Shown here one piece after another: positions 45,353 to 53,372 of a stretch of 64,000 nt of DNA. Below the pieces are notes generated by a model. The model made no database searches. It saw nothing but the letters and a program-made list of their open reading frames with translations, and was not told the DNA's origin. The translations under genes were made by a program, and so were the position numbers. The number at the start of each line of letters is the position of its first letter. Position 1 is the stretch's first letter. The stretch comes from Candidatus Allofournierella merdavium (GTDB lineage Bacteria > Bacillota > Clostridia > Oscillospirales > Ruminococcaceae): NCBI GenBank assembly GCA_019118765.1, contig DWYI01000004.1, forward strand, positions 1-64,000, in the 5' to 3' direction.

Positions 45353-46081
45353 TCATGTTTCCGGGCCGTCGGCGCCGCACCACAGCATCGCCAGGCTCAG
45401 GTCGTCCTCGCTCACCTGGGCGAACACCTCCTCCAGGTTGCGGCGCAGGGCGGCGGCCACCTCCTCCTCGGTGCAGGCGGCGATGCCGTCGCACAGCTTT
45501 TTCACGGCGGCGGCGGGGCGGCGGGCCTCGCCGTCGTACAGCGCGTCGCCGCAGCCGTCGGTGGTGAGCAGCACCGCCGTGTCGCCCGCCTCCACCCGGC
45601 GCAGCACCCGCAGGTGCCGCGCCGCGTCGGGGGAACTGAAGAAATAGGTCTCCTCGGCGAACCGGCCGTTCTCCGGGTGGGAGAGCACCTCCTGGCCCGA
45701 AAAGGCGAAGCCGTCCCCCACATGGAGCACCAGCAGCCGGCCGTCCCGGTGGCGGGCGGCGCACACCAGCGTGCAGCTGCTCTCCCACCGGTCCAGGCCG
45801 GTGTCGTCCAGCCGGCGCAGGCCCTCCGCCAGCACCCGCTCCACCAGCGCACCCTCCTCCAGGGCATACAACTCCTCAAAGCGGGGGGGCAGCCACTCCA
45901 CGATCCAGCCGCAGAGCGCCCGGGCCGCCACCTCCGAGCGGGGGCAGCTGCCCGCGCCGTCGCACACCGCGGCAACGGCGCAGTCGCCGGTGTGGGCCGC
46001 CCGGGCCTCGTCCTGGCAGGGGATGCCCCGCAGCTGGTGGGCCAGCCCCCGGCGCACCGCCGCCGCCGTCTTCATGGCCAT
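45353..46081 (-). CDS. PP2C-type protein phosphatase of a TerY-P triad
   Basis: A 242-residue stand-alone PP2C-like phosphatase. Metal-binding acids appear in AVCDGAGSCPRSEVAA (near residue 40), LLTTDGCGD and the late SEDDLSLAML. The start at 46081 follows AGGAGA; a second ATG lies 6 nt in. It is last in the order kinase-vWA-PP2C, each gene 30 bp or less from the previous. This trio matches the TerY-P triad defined by comparative genomics (E. coli YegI-YegL-YegK/PphC are relatives): kinase and phosphatase acting on, or through, a vWA protein. The substrate protein is unknown. Confidence 0.88.
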   Translation of the reverse strand: MAMKTAAAVRRGLAHQLRGIPCQDEARAAHTGDCAVAAVCDGAGSCPRSEVAARALCGWIVEWLPPRFEELYALEEGALVERVLAEGLRRLDDTGLDRWESSCTLVCAARHRDGRLLVLHVGDGFAFSGQEVLSHPENGRFAEETYFFSSPDAARHLRVLRRVEAGDTAVLLTTDGCGDALYDGEARRPAAAVKKLCDGIAACTEEEVAAALRRNLEEVFAQVSEDDLSLAMLWCGADGPET

Positions 46082-46111
46082 GCCATCATCTCCTTTTGCC
46101 GGCGGGGCGGC

Positions 46112-46801
46112 TCACCGCCCGCCGCCTTCTTCCAGTTCAAAATCCGGCCGCTCGATGGTGTGCTTGCTGGCCAGGCTGACGCTGCGGCTCACCACATCGA
46201 AGAAGTCGGTCACCGACAGTTCCTCCAGCCGGTCCACCTTGCCCACGGTGAAGTGCCGAAGGCTCTCGTACCCGTCGTCGGTGGACAGGCACCGGGTGCG
46301 CAGCCGGTTGGCCCGCAGCAGCGCGAACACCCGCTCCGAGGCCTTGCGCACCTCCTCCTCCGGCTCGGTGGAGACCCCGTCGCTGAGGATGATGAGCCAG
46401 GGCACATAGGCGTTGTTGCCCACCTGCGCCAGCTCCCGCTGGTGGTTCTCCAGCCGGTCCAGGGCGCAGTTGACCCCCGCCGCCAGCCGGGTGAGGGAGC
46501 CGGTGGCGCGGATGGGGTTGCGCAGCACCTGCTCGCATGCGTCGTCGAAGGAGCCGAAGTCGCAGACCACCTCCACCCGGTCGCCGAAGGTGACGATGCA
46601 GATGTCGGCGGCGTCCCGGGCAAGCAGTTCCGACCGGGTGCGGCGGAAAAAGCTCTCGATGCCCTGGTTCACCTTTTCCATCATGCCGCTCACCGCCATG
46701 GAGGCGGAGGCGTCCACGCAGAAGCAGAGCAGGATGCGCTTGGTGCGGTTGCGGCTGAGCTCCTCGTGGGAGATATACAGGCTTTCGATCGTCTTGTCCA
46801 T
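46112..46801 (-). CDS. vWA-domain protein of the TerY-P triad
   Basis: A 229-residue cytoplasmic von Willebrand factor A domain. The MIDAS metal site is complete: DASASMAVS (DxSxS, near residues 32-40), the Thr in ATGSLTRLA and the Asp in IILSDGVSTE. Its C-terminus continues into an acidic tail (ERPDFELEEGGGR). It is similar in plan to TerY/YegL. It lies 10 bp after the kinase stop. In TerY-P systems the vWA protein is believed to be the assembly or metal-responsive hub; phosphorylation by the adjacent kinase is inferred. ATG at 46801 with AAGGA 8-9 nt upstream. Confidence 0.88.
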   Translation of the reverse strand: MDKTIESLYISHEELSRNRTKRILLCFCVDASASMAVSGMMEKVNQGIESFFRRTRSELLARDAADICIVTFGDRVEVVCDFGSFDDACEQVLRNPIRATGSLTRLAAGVNCALDRLENHQRELAQVGNNAYVPWLIILSDGVSTEPEEEVRKASERVFALLRANRLRTRCLSTDDGYESLRHFTVGKVDRLEELSVTDFFDVVSRSVSLASKHTIERPDFELEEGGGR

Positions 46802-46831
46802 GGAGAGATCCTTTCCGGGCAATGCCCAAAC

Positions 46832-49800
46832 TCACTGGTCGCGGGGCGCCCGCGGCGGCCGGCTGCCCCGCAGGCAGCTGCGGCACAGCAGCGTTTTGCC
46901 GCCGCGCCGGACCCCGATAAACACATTTTTCGCCACCTCGAAGGTCTGCCCGCAGCTGCCGCACCGGGCGGTGAGGGTGTCGGCGCTGTTGCAGCGCTCG
47001 CACAGCAGCACCCGGCTGCCCCGCTCGCTTTGGGCCTGCTGCCACCGGGGCACGCTCACCGGCGCGCCGCAGCAGGCGCAGCTGGCCTCCGCCGGCTGCA
47101 GGCAGTCCTGGCAGTAGAGGTCCCACTTTTTCTCCCGCGCCTGCAGCAGCCGCTGGCGGGTCACCCGCATCGTCTGCCCGCAGCAGGCGCAGCGCACCGT
47201 GGGGTTGGCGCAGTCGTCGCAGATGTAGGCGGCGTCGGCGAACTGGGGGGCGTCGGCGTCGTGGTAGAACACCTGCCGGATGGTGGGGTAGAAAGGCTTG
47301 CCGCACACGCTGCACGTCACCGTCTCGCCCGCGCGCTCCTCTCCCCGCAGGGCGAGGAAGCTGCGGCAGGAGCGGCAGAACAGCGCGTCCCGCCCCTGGG
47401 GCGAGCGGGAGGCGGCGATGCCCTCCAGCTGCTCCCGGGGCATGTTGAACTCCCGGTGGCCGCACAGGGCGCTGGGGCAGCACACGTCCGCGAAGAAGGG
47501 GTTCTCCCGGTTGAATTCGTGGTATTTCACCGGCGTCAACTCGTCGGTGAAGATCCCCTTCTCCACCAGTTCCAGATACCGCCGCAGCACCCTGGCCCAC
47601 TGGCCGGCGCTGCGCGGCCGCCAGGCCACGAAGGTGTCGGTGAAGGCGGTGGTCACCGCGGCGGGCAGGTTCTTCCAGATCATCCAGTTGTCGCCGTCCG
47701 GCACCGACCAGGGCACGCCGTTCTGGGCGGCGTAGGGGAACCTGCGCTCCCGCATGCAGGTGAGGAAATCCTCCTCGCCCTTGTTCACAAAGGGGTTCAG
47801 CCCGCAGAACAGGATCTCGAACAGCAGCACCGCCAGGGAGAACTGCTCCTCCTCCAGGCTGCGCATCAGCCTGCCGTAGCGCACCGGGCCCCGGGGCCGG
47901 GGCACGTTCTCGCCCCCCTGCCGCACAAAGGGGCAGGTGAACTCGTCGGTGCCCACCGGGCAGGGATAGCCGCCGAACTGGAAGCTGTCGGTGTCCACGA
48001 TGCAGACGCTGCCGCTGTTGGTCAGGTCCACCATGAAGTTGCCGGCGTTCACGTCGCCCATCAGGATGTTCTGCCGGTGGAGGCTGTCCATCAGCTGCGC
48101 CGCCCGCAGGGCCGACCGGATCAGGTCCCGCCGGGTCCAGCCCTTGAGCAGCTCCTCGTGCACCGCCCGGCCGCCGATCTTCAGCACCGTTTTGGAAAAG
48201 GGCATCGCCCCTTCGGGGGCCCGCACCATGAGATAGCCCACGAACTGCCCCTCGCCGTTGTTCAGCAGGTGCACCGGCCAGCACAGCCCCCGCAGGCCGG
48301 GGTCGCGGGCCAGCATGGCCCGCAGTTTGTCCCGCCGCTCCGCCGTCAGCTGGTCGGGGTGGTAGATCTTGGCCACCAGGCCCTGCTGCCCCTGGCAGAG
48401 GTAGATGGCTCCCTCGCCGCCCCGGGCCGCCTCGCCCCCCTCGGTGAGGGGCGCGGCAAGGCGCACCGGCCGCCCTTCCTCGGTGAAAAGCTCATCCCCC
48501 GGCTGCACCGGCCGGGCCAGCGCCAGGGGGGTATCGTCGGCGGGCGACGGATCGGGGGCAGCGGCGGACGGCTGCCCGGGAGCCACAGCGGGCGGCTGCC
48601 CGGGGGCCGCGGCGGGCGGCTGCCCGGGATCGACAGCGGGCGGCTGCCCGGGATCGCCAGCGGACGGCTGCCCGGGGGCGACAGCGCCCCGGGAGCGGGA
48701 CGCCCCCGCCGGGGCGGCGGGCCGCTGGGAGAGGGGCACCGCCGCCTCCCGCTCCGCCACCATCCGGTGCATCTCGCCCAGCACGTCCTCCTTCTGCCAG
48801 CGGACCCGCTGGGCCGCGTCCAGGGCCTGCCGGTACATCCGTTCGGTCTTGCGGCGCAGCCCCTGCAGCAGCGGGTCGTCCTGCCGCACGCCGGCGAAGG
48901 GCAGGCTGGCCCGGAACACCCGGCAGACGCACTCCGCCTCGGCCCCCGCCGGGCCCCGGCTCACCCGGGCGATCACCGCGAAGGGGGTCTTTTCCCGGTC
49001 CAGCAGCCCGGTCAGCGCCGTGGGGCCGGCGGTGAGCACGCAGATGCGCTCAAAACAGTGGTCCTCCAGAAACTCCAGCAGCGCGGCGTCGTTGCTCCGG
49101 CCCGGGTCGGGGTAGCCCGCCGGGCCCAGCTTCAGGCTGTTGCGCACAAAGAGATAGGCGTTTTTGCTGGGGGTCAGCTGCTCGCGGCGGCGCTGAAGCT
49201 CTTCCAGTTCAGCGGCGCGGCTGCCGTCGCCGGCGCAGCGCAGCATCCCCCTGTACAGCCGTTCCCGCTCCTCCGTGTCCCGCATGAGGCGATAGAGGGC
49301 GGTGGCCTCCACCAGCAGCGCCTGGCGGGGGTCCCGCCCGGCCCGCCGCAGCGCGTCCAGCAGCGGCCCCTCCACGAACCGGCGCTCGTCGTCCCGCCGC
49401 AGCAGGCTGTCGTCCAGCAGAAAGCGGTGGGTGGCGGCCAGCTCCTGCAGCGCGCGCCGGTCCAGCGTGCCGCCGGCGTAGTTTTCCAGCAGGTCCAGCG
49501 GCGGCACGGCGGACAGCTTCTGGGTGAACAGCCGCTCCTGCACGCGCTGCAGGCCGGCGTCGGCTTTGGCCCGGCGCTCCAGTTCGGTGCGGGCCTGCTC
49601 CAGTTCGGTCTGCAGCTGCCGGCCCCGGCGCTCCTGCTCCCGGGCCCGCGCATAGCCGCCCACGCGGGAGATCAGTTCCGCCTCCACGCCGCAGCACGTT
49701 CCCTCCTCCACGGCCACGCCCGCCGCCTTCAGGGCGGCCAGGACGTCGGCCTCGCCGCAGCCCGCACGCTGGGCCAGCGTCTTCACGCCCACCAGTTCCA

Positions 49801-50533
49801 GCGCCCGGGCCCGGGCCAGGCAGGCGGCGGCCCGGTCGGCGGCCTCCGCCAGTTCCTCCGTGCGCAGGGTGGAGACCAGGGTCTCCATCACAGCCACGTC
49901 GGCCTGCCAGCGGTTCGGGTCCATCTTTGCGAAGGTGTGGGCGTTGGGGTGGCCGAACCAGACGTTGCGCACCCGGCTGCCCCGGGCGTTCAGCGCCTGC
50001 CAGCGCTGCCGCCGGTCCTCCTCGGCGCCGTCGGGGCACAGGGCCCGCACCCCTTCGGGGCAGGCCGCCCGCACATGGGGGAACACGTCGTAGGCGGCCA
50101 CGTCGAAATCCGCCAGCAGCGAGCCCACCTTGAACAGCCCCGCCAGGTCAAAGCACTGGACGATGCGCCGGCGGTCGGCGGCGGAAAAGCCGCCCCCCAG
50201 CGCCCGCTTCACCGCCGCGGCGAACTGCGCGCCGGACTGGGAGACATCGGTGGCCGTCGGCAGCCCCAGTTCCTCCAGCAGGGTCTTGCGGTCCACCAGC
50301 GGGGGGAACCGCCTGGCGGCCCGCCGCCCGTCGGCGGGGGCGCCGCCGTCCCGGCGGTGGTTCTCCAGTTCCGCGCAGGCCCCGAGAAAGGCCTCGAACT
50401 CCTCCTCCGGGATGACGCGGCAGTAAAATTGCTGCAGGTACTCCCGCACCTCCTCCTCCGCCCGGTGGGCGGCGTCGGAGCGCGCTCGCTTGTGCAGTTC
50501 CATCCTCGCCTCTTTCGAGATCTTTTCTTCCAT
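46832..50533 (-). CDS. Large Ser/Thr-kinase-like protein with coiled-coil N-terminus and four C-terminal zinc ribbons
   Basis: About 1233 residues. Layout: an alpha-helical N-terminal half (residues 1-600) with no recognised enzyme; a Pro/Gly/Gln linker (about 618-660) of repeated PGQPxAxxP units; a protein-kinase fold (about 674-1000) with a Gly-rich loop EGGEAARGGEGAIY, Lys in VAKIY, catalytic Asp in MGDVNAGNF and DTDSF in place of DFG; then about 200 residues with nine CxxC pairs. These organise into four repeats that start CxxCG and end CxxC (CSVCG/CDDC, CACCG/CQDC, CACCG/CERC, CGSCG/CRSC). The kinase core resembles YegI-type TerY-P kinases. Start uncertain: 50533 or 50503 (better AAAGAGG site); 50593 lies in the -10 element and is rejected. 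Confidence 0.85.
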   Translation of the reverse strand: MEEKISKEARMELHKRARSDAAHRAEEEVREYLQQFYCRVIPEEEFEAFLGACAELENHRRDGGAPADGRRAARRFPPLVDRKTLLEELGLPTATDVSQSGAQFAAAVKRALGGGFSAADRRRIVQCFDLAGLFKVGSLLADFDVAAYDVFPHVRAACPEGVRALCPDGAEEDRRQRWQALNARGSRVRNVWFGHPNAHTFAKMDPNRWQADVAVMETLVSTLRTEELAEAADRAAACLARARALELVGVKTLAQRAGCGEADVLAALKAAGVAVEEGTCCGVEAELISRVGGYARAREQERRGRQLQTELEQARTELERRAKADAGLQRVQERLFTQKLSAVPPLDLLENYAGGTLDRRALQELAATHRFLLDDSLLRRDDERRFVEGPLLDALRRAGRDPRQALLVEATALYRLMRDTEERERLYRGMLRCAGDGSRAAELEELQRRREQLTPSKNAYLFVRNSLKLGPAGYPDPGRSNDAALLEFLEDHCFERICVLTAGPTALTGLLDREKTPFAVIARVSRGPAGAEAECVCRVFRASLPFAGVRQDDPLLQGLRRKTERMYRQALDAAQRVRWQKEDVLGEMHRMVAEREAAVPLSQRPAAPAGASRSRGAVAPGQPSAGDPGQPPAVDPGQPPAAAPGQPPAVAPGQPSAAAPDPSPADDTPLALARPVQPGDELFTEEGRPVRLAAPLTEGGEAARGGEGAIYLCQGQQGLVAKIYHPDQLTAERRDKLRAMLARDPGLRGLCWPVHLLNNGEGQFVGYLMVRAPEGAMPFSKTVLKIGGRAVHEELLKGWTRRDLIRSALRAAQLMDSLHRQNILMGDVNAGNFMVDLTNSGSVCIVDTDSFQFGGYPCPVGTDEFTCPFVRQGGENVPRPRGPVRYGRLMRSLEEEQFSLAVLLFEILFCGLNPFVNKGEEDFLTCMRERRFPYAAQNGVPWSVPDGDNWMIWKNLPAAVTTAFTDTFVAWRPRSAGQWARVLRRYLELVEKGIFTDELTPVKYHEFNRENPFFADVCCPSALCGHREFNMPREQLEGIAASRSPQGRDALFCRSCRSFLALRGEERAGETVTCSVCGKPFYPTIRQVFYHDADAPQFADAAYICDDCANPTVRCACCGQTMRVTRQRLLQAREKKWDLYCQDCLQPAEASCACCGAPVSVPRWQQAQSERGSRVLLCERCNSADTLTARCGSCGQTFEVAKNVFIGVRRGGKTLLCRSCLRGSRPPRAPRDQ

Positions 50534-50591
50534 TTTCTCTGCAAGCCTCCCGCCGGGGCGGCGCTCGCTGTCGCCGCCTTTCACTTTCCTC

Positions 50592-50621
50592 ATTATATAG
50601 CATTCAAAGCCCCCATTTCAA
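50592..50621 (-). promoter_or_regulatory. Sigma-A-like proximal promoter of the triad
   Basis: TTGAAA (50616-50621), an 18-bp spacer and TATAAT (50592-50597) on the minus strand. The alternative ATG at 50593 overlaps this -10. Confidence 0.65.
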
Positions 50622-50648
50622 TGCGCCGCCCGGCCTGTTCCTCTTTTA

Positions 50649-50677
50649 TATAGGGCGCGGCCCCGAGGAAGTTAAAG
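50649..50677 (-). promoter_or_regulatory. Shared bipartite motif, copy C (upstream of the triad)
   Basis: On the minus strand CTTTAACT (50670-50677), 14 bp, CCCTATA (50649-50655). It is identical in both half-sites and spacing to the two other copies. It lies about 115-145 bp from the kinase start and points toward it. Confidence 0.8.
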
Positions 50678-50702
50678 GCCCCCCCAAAAAATTTTTTCAG
50701 TC

Positions 50703-50731
50703 CTTTAACTGCGCGGCGCCCCGGCCCTATA
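50703..50731 (+). promoter_or_regulatory. Shared bipartite motif, copy A (upstream of the Sel1 protein gene)
   Basis: CTTTAACT (50703-50710), 14 bp, CCCTATA (50725-50731). It faces away from copy C, with a 25-bp centre containing A6T6 between the two. It points toward the Sel1-type gene at 50825. Confidence 0.8.
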
Positions 50732-50755
50732 AACCTGCCGAAGGGCCGCCCCCTA

Positions 50756-50785
50756 TTGCGCCCGGCGGCCGGTCTGCACTATAAT
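50756..50785 (+). promoter_or_regulatory. Sigma-A-like proximal promoter of the Sel1 protein gene
   Basis: TTGCGC (50756-50761), an 18-bp spacer and TATAAT (50780-50785), about 33 bp before the AGGAGG ribosome site region. Confidence 0.55.
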
Positions 50786-50824
50786 AAGCATGTCCCCTCA
50801 CCGGGATGCGAGGAGGAACGAGAG

Positions 50825-53149
50825 ATGTACCGATACGAAGAACTGACGCTGGACGACCTGCTGGAAGATCCCACGTTTGACGAGGAGAGCCCCGACGCCC
50901 TGTACGCCCTGGCCCAGTGCTACCGCCTGGGCAAGGGGGTGCAGCCGGACGAGGAGGTCTGTTTGAAATACCTGCGCAAGGCCCGGGACGCCGGCAGCGA
51001 GGCGGCCCGGCAGGAACTGGAGGCCCGGGAGGGCCGCCCCGCCGCCGACGAAAAGGCGGAGGGCCGGGACCCCTGCCTGGAGGACGCCGACCGCTGCCGG
51101 GCGGCGGGGGACACGGCGGGGGAGATCGCCGCGCTGGAGCGGGCGCGGAACGCCCTTTCCCGCTACACCACCCAGGACAAACAGGCCATCCATCTGCGGC
51201 TGGGGGAACTGTACGCCCAGCCCGGCCCCCTGGAGGACGCGGAAAAGAGTTACGCCCGCTGCTGCATGGCCACCGAGCTGGGCAGCAGCGCCGCCGCGCT
51301 GCGCTGCGCGGATTACCTGCACCGCGGCTACGGCTGCCCCGCCAACGAGGCGGAGAGCGAGGCGATGCTGCTTCTCGCCGCCCGGCTGGGGCCGGCCCGG
51401 CTGAAATACGACACCGCCGTGGCCCGCCGCAGCACCGCCCCCCGCCAGGCGGAGCAGCTGCTGGAGCAAACGCTGGCCGCCCTGGGCCAGACGGAGGAGG
51501 ACGAGGCGCTGCGCCGCTGCGCCTCGCTCCAACTGGAGGCGCTGAAAAACGGCGGCGCGCTGCCCCAGGCCCTGCTGCAAAGCGCCTGGCAGGCGGCGGA
51601 GGAGCCCTCGGTGGCCGCCCTGCTGCTGGACACCTGCACCCGGAACCCCGAATGGCTCACCGAGGCGGATCTGCCCGCCCTGGTCCAAATGGCCCGGCAG
51701 CCCGGCGACGACCAGGAGGCCTGGCTGGCGCTGGCCGCCCGCCAGGGGGACGACGATTCCAAGCGGGAACTGCGGCGGCGCCAGAAAGCCCGCCGCCTTG
51801 AGCGGGCCCGCCGCGCGAAGGAGGAGGCCCGTCAGGCCGAGGAGGCCCGCCAGGCTGAGGAGGCCCGCCGCGCCGAGGAGGCCCGCCGCGCCGAGGAGGC
51901 CCGCCGCGCCGAACAGGCCCGCCAGGCTGAGGAGGCCCGCCGCGCTGAGGAAGCCCGCCGCGCCGAGGAAGCCCGCCGCGCCCGGCCGGCCAGCACCGCC
52001 CGGCAGACCAACACCGCCCAACAGGCCAACACCGCCCGGCCGGCCAGCACCGCCCAACAGGCCAGCACCGTCCGGCCGACCGTCACGGTCCCCCAGGCCA
52101 GCACCGCCCCTCAGGCCAATGCCGGCCAGACGGAAGCGGCCCGGCAGGCCGCCATCGCCGCCACCCGCAAGCGGGACCGGCGCATCATCCTTCTCTGCTT
52201 TGTCTTCGCCGCGTTCTGCGTTCTGTCGCTGGGCTCCCAGTGGCTCTCGCAACTGGCCGACCGCCTGCGCACCGATCTCCCCACCGGGGAGCAGCCCGGC
52301 ATCTTCGGGTTCCTCGACGGGGTCGGCACGTCCGCCGGCGACAACACCCTGGCCCGGCGCTCCACCTACGCCCTGGACGAGGGCGTGGTGGCGCTCACCG
52401 AGGCGGGCTCCTTCAACACCGGGGAGAGTTACGAAAGCGCCCTTTACGCCTCCTCCGGCTATCAGGCGGTGGAGTACCTGCTGGAAGGCAAGTACGACAC
52501 GCTGAAGGGCCGCTGGGGCATCGACTCCAACCACATCAACACCGAATGCCAGAGCAGCTTTGTGGTCTACGCCGACGGCCGCAGCGTCTACGAGTCGCCG
52601 GTGATCACCGCCGGCAGCGCCCCCTGCGACGTGGAGGTGGACCTGGCCGGCTGCAACCTGATGACCATCATCTTTAAAAACGCCGACGGCTCGGCCCGCC
52701 TGGCGGGCGCCTCGCTGGAGAACCGCCTGGGCCTCAAGGCGGACACGGCCACCCTGCCGCCGCCCCAGCCGGGCGCCTGGCTGAGCACCGTGAACCTGAT
52801 GCAGGGGAACTTCACCTCCGGCGACAGCGGCCACTCGGTGATGAGCTACCTCTCCTACTACGACCGTGAAGAGCAGTCCGCCACCTTCTACCTGGGCGGC
52901 GAGTACGAGAGCCTGAGCGGCGATCTGCTGGTGGCCGCCAACGGCGGGCCGATGTATCTGGAAGTCTACGGCGACGGCGTTCTGCTGGCCTCCACCTCGC
53001 CCATGGTCAGCGGCAGCGCGCCCTTCTCGGTGGATCTCCAGGGCTGCGAACAGCTCACCATCCGCTTCCTGCTCTCCGATCCGGACAACTCCTCCGCCTG
53101 GGGCAGCATCGGCCTGGCGGGGGCGCGGCTGTCCCACTACCCGCTGTGA
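50825..53149 (+). CDS. Sel1-repeat membrane protein with two NPCBM-like extracytoplasmic domains
   Basis: About 774 residues. N-terminal cytoplasmic Sel1/TPR-like repeats (for example SPDALYALAQCYRLGKGVQPDEE and CADYLHRGYGCPANEAE) are followed by a charged EEARRA tandem stretch (about residues 333-386), then a Thr/Ala/Gln-rich segment (STAQQA and relatives). One membrane helix lies at about 455-475 (IILLCFVFAAFCVLSLG). After it come two similar outer domains of roughly 130 residues each with NPCBM/NEW2-like features (YLLEGKYDTLKGRWG, FYLGGEYESLSGDL). ATG at 50825 follows AGGAGG. Such a protein could link a wall-glycan or matrix signal outside to a Sel1 scaffold inside; that is inference. Confidence 0.75.
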   Translation: MYRYEELTLDDLLEDPTFDEESPDALYALAQCYRLGKGVQPDEEVCLKYLRKARDAGSEAARQELEAREGRPAADEKAEGRDPCLEDADRCRAAGDTAGEIAALERARNALSRYTTQDKQAIHLRLGELYAQPGPLEDAEKSYARCCMATELGSSAAALRCADYLHRGYGCPANEAESEAMLLLAARLGPARLKYDTAVARRSTAPRQAEQLLEQTLAALGQTEEDEALRRCASLQLEALKNGGALPQALLQSAWQAAEEPSVAALLLDTCTRNPEWLTEADLPALVQMARQPGDDQEAWLALAARQGDDDSKRELRRRQKARRLERARRAKEEARQAEEARQAEEARRAEEARRAEEARRAEQARQAEEARRAEEARRAEEARRARPASTARQTNTAQQANTARPASTAQQASTVRPTVTVPQASTAPQANAGQTEAARQAAIAATRKRDRRIILLCFVFAAFCVLSLGSQWLSQLADRLRTDLPTGEQPGIFGFLDGVGTSAGDNTLARRSTYALDEGVVALTEAGSFNTGESYESALYASSGYQAVEYLLEGKYDTLKGRWGIDSNHINTECQSSFVVYADGRSVYESPVITAGSAPCDVEVDLAGCNLMTIIFKNADGSARLAGASLENRLGLKADTATLPPPQPGAWLSTVNLMQGNFTSGDSGHSVMSYLSYYDREEQSATFYLGGEYESLSGDLLVAANGGPMYLEVYGDGVLLASTSPMVSGSAPFSVDLQGCEQLTIRFLLSDPDNSSAWGSIGLAGARLSHYPL
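51821..51982 (+). repeat. 18-bp coding tandem repeat (EEARRA units)
   Basis: Nine consecutive 18-bp units encode EEARQA or EEARRA. Low divergence among units implies recent expansion or slippage; it predicts a rigid charged helix before the membrane segment. Confidence 0.85.
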
Positions 53150-53181
53150 GCGGCCTCCTGCCCACCCCCTTTCATGCGCAG

Positions 53182-53218
53182 GCGCGCCCCGGTCCCCAAG
53201 GGACCGGGGCGCGCTTTT
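53182..53218 (+). terminator. Terminator of the Sel1 protein gene
   Basis: A 14-bp perfect stem (53182-53195 with 53201-53214), 5-nt loop, T4. Confidence 0.85.
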
Positions 53219-53265
53219 CGCTGCCGCCCGCGCGGGCGGACTTTCGAAAAAAAGTTTTTCCCTCT

Positions 53266-53294
53266 CTTTAACTGCCCGCCCCGCCGGCCCTATA
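53266..53294 (+). promoter_or_regulatory. Shared bipartite motif, copy B (upstream of the lipoprotein gene)
   Basis: CTTTAACT (53266-53273), 14 bp, CCCTATA (53288-53294), about 79 bp before the lipoprotein ATG. No other sigma-A-like promoter was seen for this gene. Confidence 0.8.
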
Positions 53295-53372
53295 CAGAGG
53301 GTGTAAGCGATCGGGCCCCTTCCCCGGCGACGGGGCGGGCCCAAAACACTAAAAAAGAAAAGAGGAAACACC

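Noticed and set aside
48565..48690. Tandem repeats encoding PGQP units as a possible CRISPR or VNTR element
   Set aside because: The units stay in frame within the kinase linker and lack spacers; they are treated as part of the gene.
50534..50593. Extended kinase start at 50593
   Set aside because: The ATG overlaps a TATAAT box with a TTGAAA 18 bp upstream and has no ribosome site.
45614..50653. Rightward 1679-codon open frame antisense to the kinase and vWA genes
   Set aside because: Its composition is a low-complexity mix produced by high GC; the opposite strand has clear kinase, MIDAS and CxxC motifs.
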